Position numbers and translations under genes: made by a program. The notes under the pieces are model-generated. The model ran no database searches and was not told where the DNA came from. It worked only from the letters and a program-made list of their open reading frames with translations. A DNA stretch of 16,102 nt, from the NCBI GenBank assembly GCA_045643125.1, contig JAZUKE010000065.1:1-16102 (forward strand), given 5' to 3'. This document shows positions 14,272-16,102 of the stretch, piece by piece. Numbering within the stretch: position 1 is the stretch's first letter; each line of letters opens with the position of its first letter. This DNA comes from UBA1206 sp045643125 (lineage in GTDB: Bacteria > Bacillota > Clostridia > Oscillospirales > CAG-382).

Positions 14272-15219
14272 TTATTTGTTTCTTTCAAGGAACGCTTTGT
14301 ATTCGTTCCAATATCTTTCGGCTTCCTTATAGCCGGTATGCGCGATTGAATCGGGATTGGAGAAAAGTCCCTGGAAGATGAAAACGAGAGTGCGGTCAAC
14401 GTAAGGCGTGACGGCTTTGAGCTGAGCTTCGAGACGCGACCATTCTGCGGGAATGAGCGGCGTTTCCTTTACGTTGTCCTTGCCTTCCCAGGTAAAGGTC
14501 TCAACGTCTGCCCAAAGAACGCTTCTCTGCGATTTGTCGTGCGCTTTGCGAAGAACGGAGAAAGCGCGTTCGGATCCCGCGATATCGGTTGCGTAGCAGC
14601 CTACGGTGTCCTGATATGCGATGATATCAACGTCGAGCTTGTCAAGCTGGCTCACGAATTTGTCGTCATAAACGGCGCTTGACGTGCCGTAAGGAGCAGT
14701 AAGTATCTTTGCTTTCGGCATAAGTTCGCGTCCCTGCTTGGAAGACACGTTGATATATTCGATGAAATCATCGTTGAAATACGGGTGCAGATAAGATTCG
14801 TTTGCCCAATACCAGCCGTAAAAGCTCTTGTGATGCCCGTATTTTTCGGCAAGTTCTTCCATAAGAAGACTGCGTATCTTCACGTTTTCTTTTGCCATAA
14901 GCGGGAAACCGCCGACATAGTCGTTTGACATAAATACGTTCATTCCGAGCTTGTCGCAAGCGGTCATAACCGTTTCAAGCGGATCTGAAACAGCCATTTT
15001 CGCCTGAGGCGCAAGCTTTGTGGGGAAGGTCGCAAGACCGTCTTCGGCAACGGTGTTGCACAGCACGATATATTCGATCCCTACGGAACGCATATCGGCA
15101 ATAAGGGCTTCCCATTGTTCGGCGGAATAGCCTATGCAGGCGTTGTTCCAATAATAGTGACGTCTGTCTGCCCAATAGATCGAAAACCAGGTACCTGTGA
15201 TCGGTTTGATGATGCTCAT
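14272..15219 (-). CDS. DUF4434-like TIM-barrel protein (putative glycoside hydrolase)
   Basis: Probable TIM-barrel enzyme of the DUF4434/glycoside-hydrolase-like group; substrate unknown. The 315 residues open with ITGTWFSIYWADRRHYYWN (7-25), then WEALIADMRSVGIEYIVLC (36-54), YGWYWANES (134-142) and SVLWADVETFTW (233-244). Glu141 and Glu240 fall where clan-A glycoside hydrolases place acid/base and nucleophile at the ends of strands 4 and 7; this is inference from spacing. No signal peptide, so cytoplasmic. GGAGA lies about 8 nt before the ATG, and the gene starts 11 nt after the ADP-ribosylglycohydrolase-family stop, so the two are one operon and probably act on related substrates. The terminator at 14205-14243 follows. 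Confidence 0.75.
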   Translation of the reverse strand: MSIIKPITGTWFSIYWADRRHYYWNNACIGYSAEQWEALIADMRSVGIEYIVLCNTVAEDGLATFPTKLAPQAKMAVSDPLETVMTACDKLGMNVFMSNDYVGGFPLMAKENVKIRSLLMEELAEKYGHHKSFYGWYWANESYLHPYFNDDFIEYINVSSKQGRELMPKAKILTAPYGTSSAVYDDKFVSQLDKLDVDIIAYQDTVGCYATDIAGSERAFSVLRKAHDKSQRSVLWADVETFTWEGKDNVKETPLIPAEWSRLEAQLKAVTPYVDRTLVFIFQGLFSNPDSIAHTGYKEAERYWNEYKAFLERNK

Positions 15220-15230
15220 AATTTTTCTCC

Positions 15231-16102
15231 TTATATTTTTTCAGATAATTCTTTGCATTTTAACGCAAAGTCTTTTATTGATGCGTTGTCGTAACCGGTT
15301 ATTCCGCTTGAATAGGTGTCACACATCGGCGACGCAAAGCGTTCCGGTATATTCTCCGCTCCGACGAAAGCGCCCATAAACGATCCGACGGTGGCGCAGT
15401 TGCAGTCGGTGTCCATCCCGCAGTGAAGAGCCGTGCATACCGCATCCGCAAAGTCGCCTTTTGCAAAGAATATGCTTGCGACGCAGACGGCTGAATTGTT
15501 TATCGCGTGGACGAAACCGTACTTCTGGATTTCGTTTTCTGTTCTTTTCTGCAGTTCGTCTCTGCTTTTTGAAGTAAGTCCGATCTCCTTTGCCTTTTGC
15601 ATCGATATATAGAAACGCGATTTTTTCGGTACGAATGAGATCGCTTTTCCAAAGCACCCGTCTATCGTGTCCGTGTTGAACGCCGAAGCAATAAGGGCGG
15701 CAAAGAACATTGCGGAATAAATGCCGTTCTTTTGATGCGACAGATAAGCGTCGCTGAAAGCCGCCTTTGCGGCTTTTGCCGGTCTGCCGGCGGCACAGTA
15801 GGCGTAAGCGTCTATCCTTATCTGCGCGCCGATCCATTCGCGGTACGGGTTGCGGTAAAAGTTGACCTTTGCGTTTTTCAGCGTTTCCATAGCGTTTTCG
15901 GGACGTCCCCACGGACCGAACGAATCGACCGCCGCAAAATTGAGATACGCCTGATTCTCTGCGGTGCAGATATATCTGTACGGCAGATTATACATCCAAT
16001 GTGCGCCGACGTCGTATGTGTCAAAATCATATCCCTTGCTTTGGAGCAGCTTATAACCGAGGACGGTGAAACGTATATCGTCGTCCATCGGCATACCTTT
16101 GA
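15231..16102 (-). CDS. ADP-ribosylglycohydrolase-family protein, N-terminus outside the window
   Basis: Metal-dependent hydrolase fold that removes ADP-ribose or cleaves related N- or O-glycosidic bonds; this sub-branch is of uncertain substrate. The frame runs open through the right edge (residues KG precede the MPMDDD at 16094), so the true start is beyond the window. Visible hallmarks are the metal-binding DDD just inside the edge, the NPYREWIGAQIRIDAYAY segment (82-99 counted from 16094) and the C-terminal GMDTDCNCATVGSFMGA (226-242). The latter carries the second Asp-x-Asp metal site. At least 290 residues are present, and the missing part should hold the usual GCxxGxxxGxxxG-like opening. 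It is the upstream partner of the DUF4434-like gene. Confidence 0.86.
   Translation of the reverse strand, partial: KGMPMDDDIRFTVLGYKLLQSKGYDFDTYDVGAHWMYNLPYRYICTAENQAYLNFAAVDSFGPWGRPENAMETLKNAKVNFYRNPYREWIGAQIRIDAYAYCAAGRPAKAAKAAFSDAYLSHQKNGIYSAMFFAALIASAFNTDTIDGCFGKAISFVPKKSRFYISMQKAKEIGLTSKSRDELQKRTENEIQKYGFVHAINNSAVCVASIFFAKGDFADAVCTALHCGMDTDCNCATVGSFMGAFVGAENIPERFASPMCDTYSSGITGYDNASIKDFALKCKELSEKI

Noticed and set aside
1..16102. CRISPR arrays, tRNA or rRNA genes, insertion sequences or phage genes.
   Set aside because: No regularly spaced direct repeats, cloverleaf-like sequence, transposase or integrase motifs were seen on either strand.

Overview
The window reads as chromosomal DNA of an anaerobic Clostridia-type bacterium, probably an uncultured gut lineage of the Oscillospirales or Christensenellales kind. 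The reasons are AGGAG-type ribosome binding sites, moderate GC content, a ZTP and a preQ1 riboswitch, a Clostridia-like split of PurH, a QueT transporter and a clostripain-family remnant. The lineage is an inference; no rRNA or other taxonomic marker is present.

Positions 1-5608 (minus strand) hold a purine operon transcribed leftwards: purE, purC, purF, purM, purN, a PurO-type IMP cyclohydrolase, and a stand-alone AICAR transformylase cut by the left edge. Its leader has a sigma-70-type promoter, then a ZTP riboswitch aptamer whose conserved 3' CUGGGC strand is also one arm of an intrinsic terminator. This is a textbook ON switch: ZTP or ZMP, which accumulate when 10-formyl-tetrahydrofolate is short, should allow transcription of genes that include the ZMP-consuming enzyme. 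Two enzymes are unusual. PurF has lost the catalytic Cys and the other landmarks of its glutaminase half but keeps the PRPP-binding and Fe-S cysteine motifs. The usual bifunctional PurH is replaced by two separate proteins.

Positions 5640-9159 (plus strand) carry a compact run behind a TATAAT promoter: a GNAT acetyltransferase, a DUF4886 SGNH-like hydrolase, an M19 dipeptidase, a preQ1-I riboswitch, its target QueT (queuosine-precursor transporter), and a SIMPL-domain protein. They look loosely co-transcribed but do not form one obvious pathway.

Positions 9161-10369 (minus) encode a multi-pass membrane protein with a YdcF/DUF218 domain. Its promoter is back to back with that of the next plus-strand gene, a secreted SGNH-hydrolase lipoprotein with a duplicated N-terminal domain. 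Directly behind it lies an open but apparently broken clostripain-like (C11) reading frame. It lacks a recognisable start and the whole catalytic region, and it ends at a terminator.

Positions 13678-16102 contain an unrecognised small protein with a helix-hairpin-helix-like C-terminus, a strong bidirectional terminator, and a minus-strand pair: an ADP-ribosylglycohydrolase-family protein (cut by the right edge) followed by a DUF4434-like TIM-barrel protein. No tRNA, rRNA, CRISPR array, insertion sequence or prophage gene was seen.
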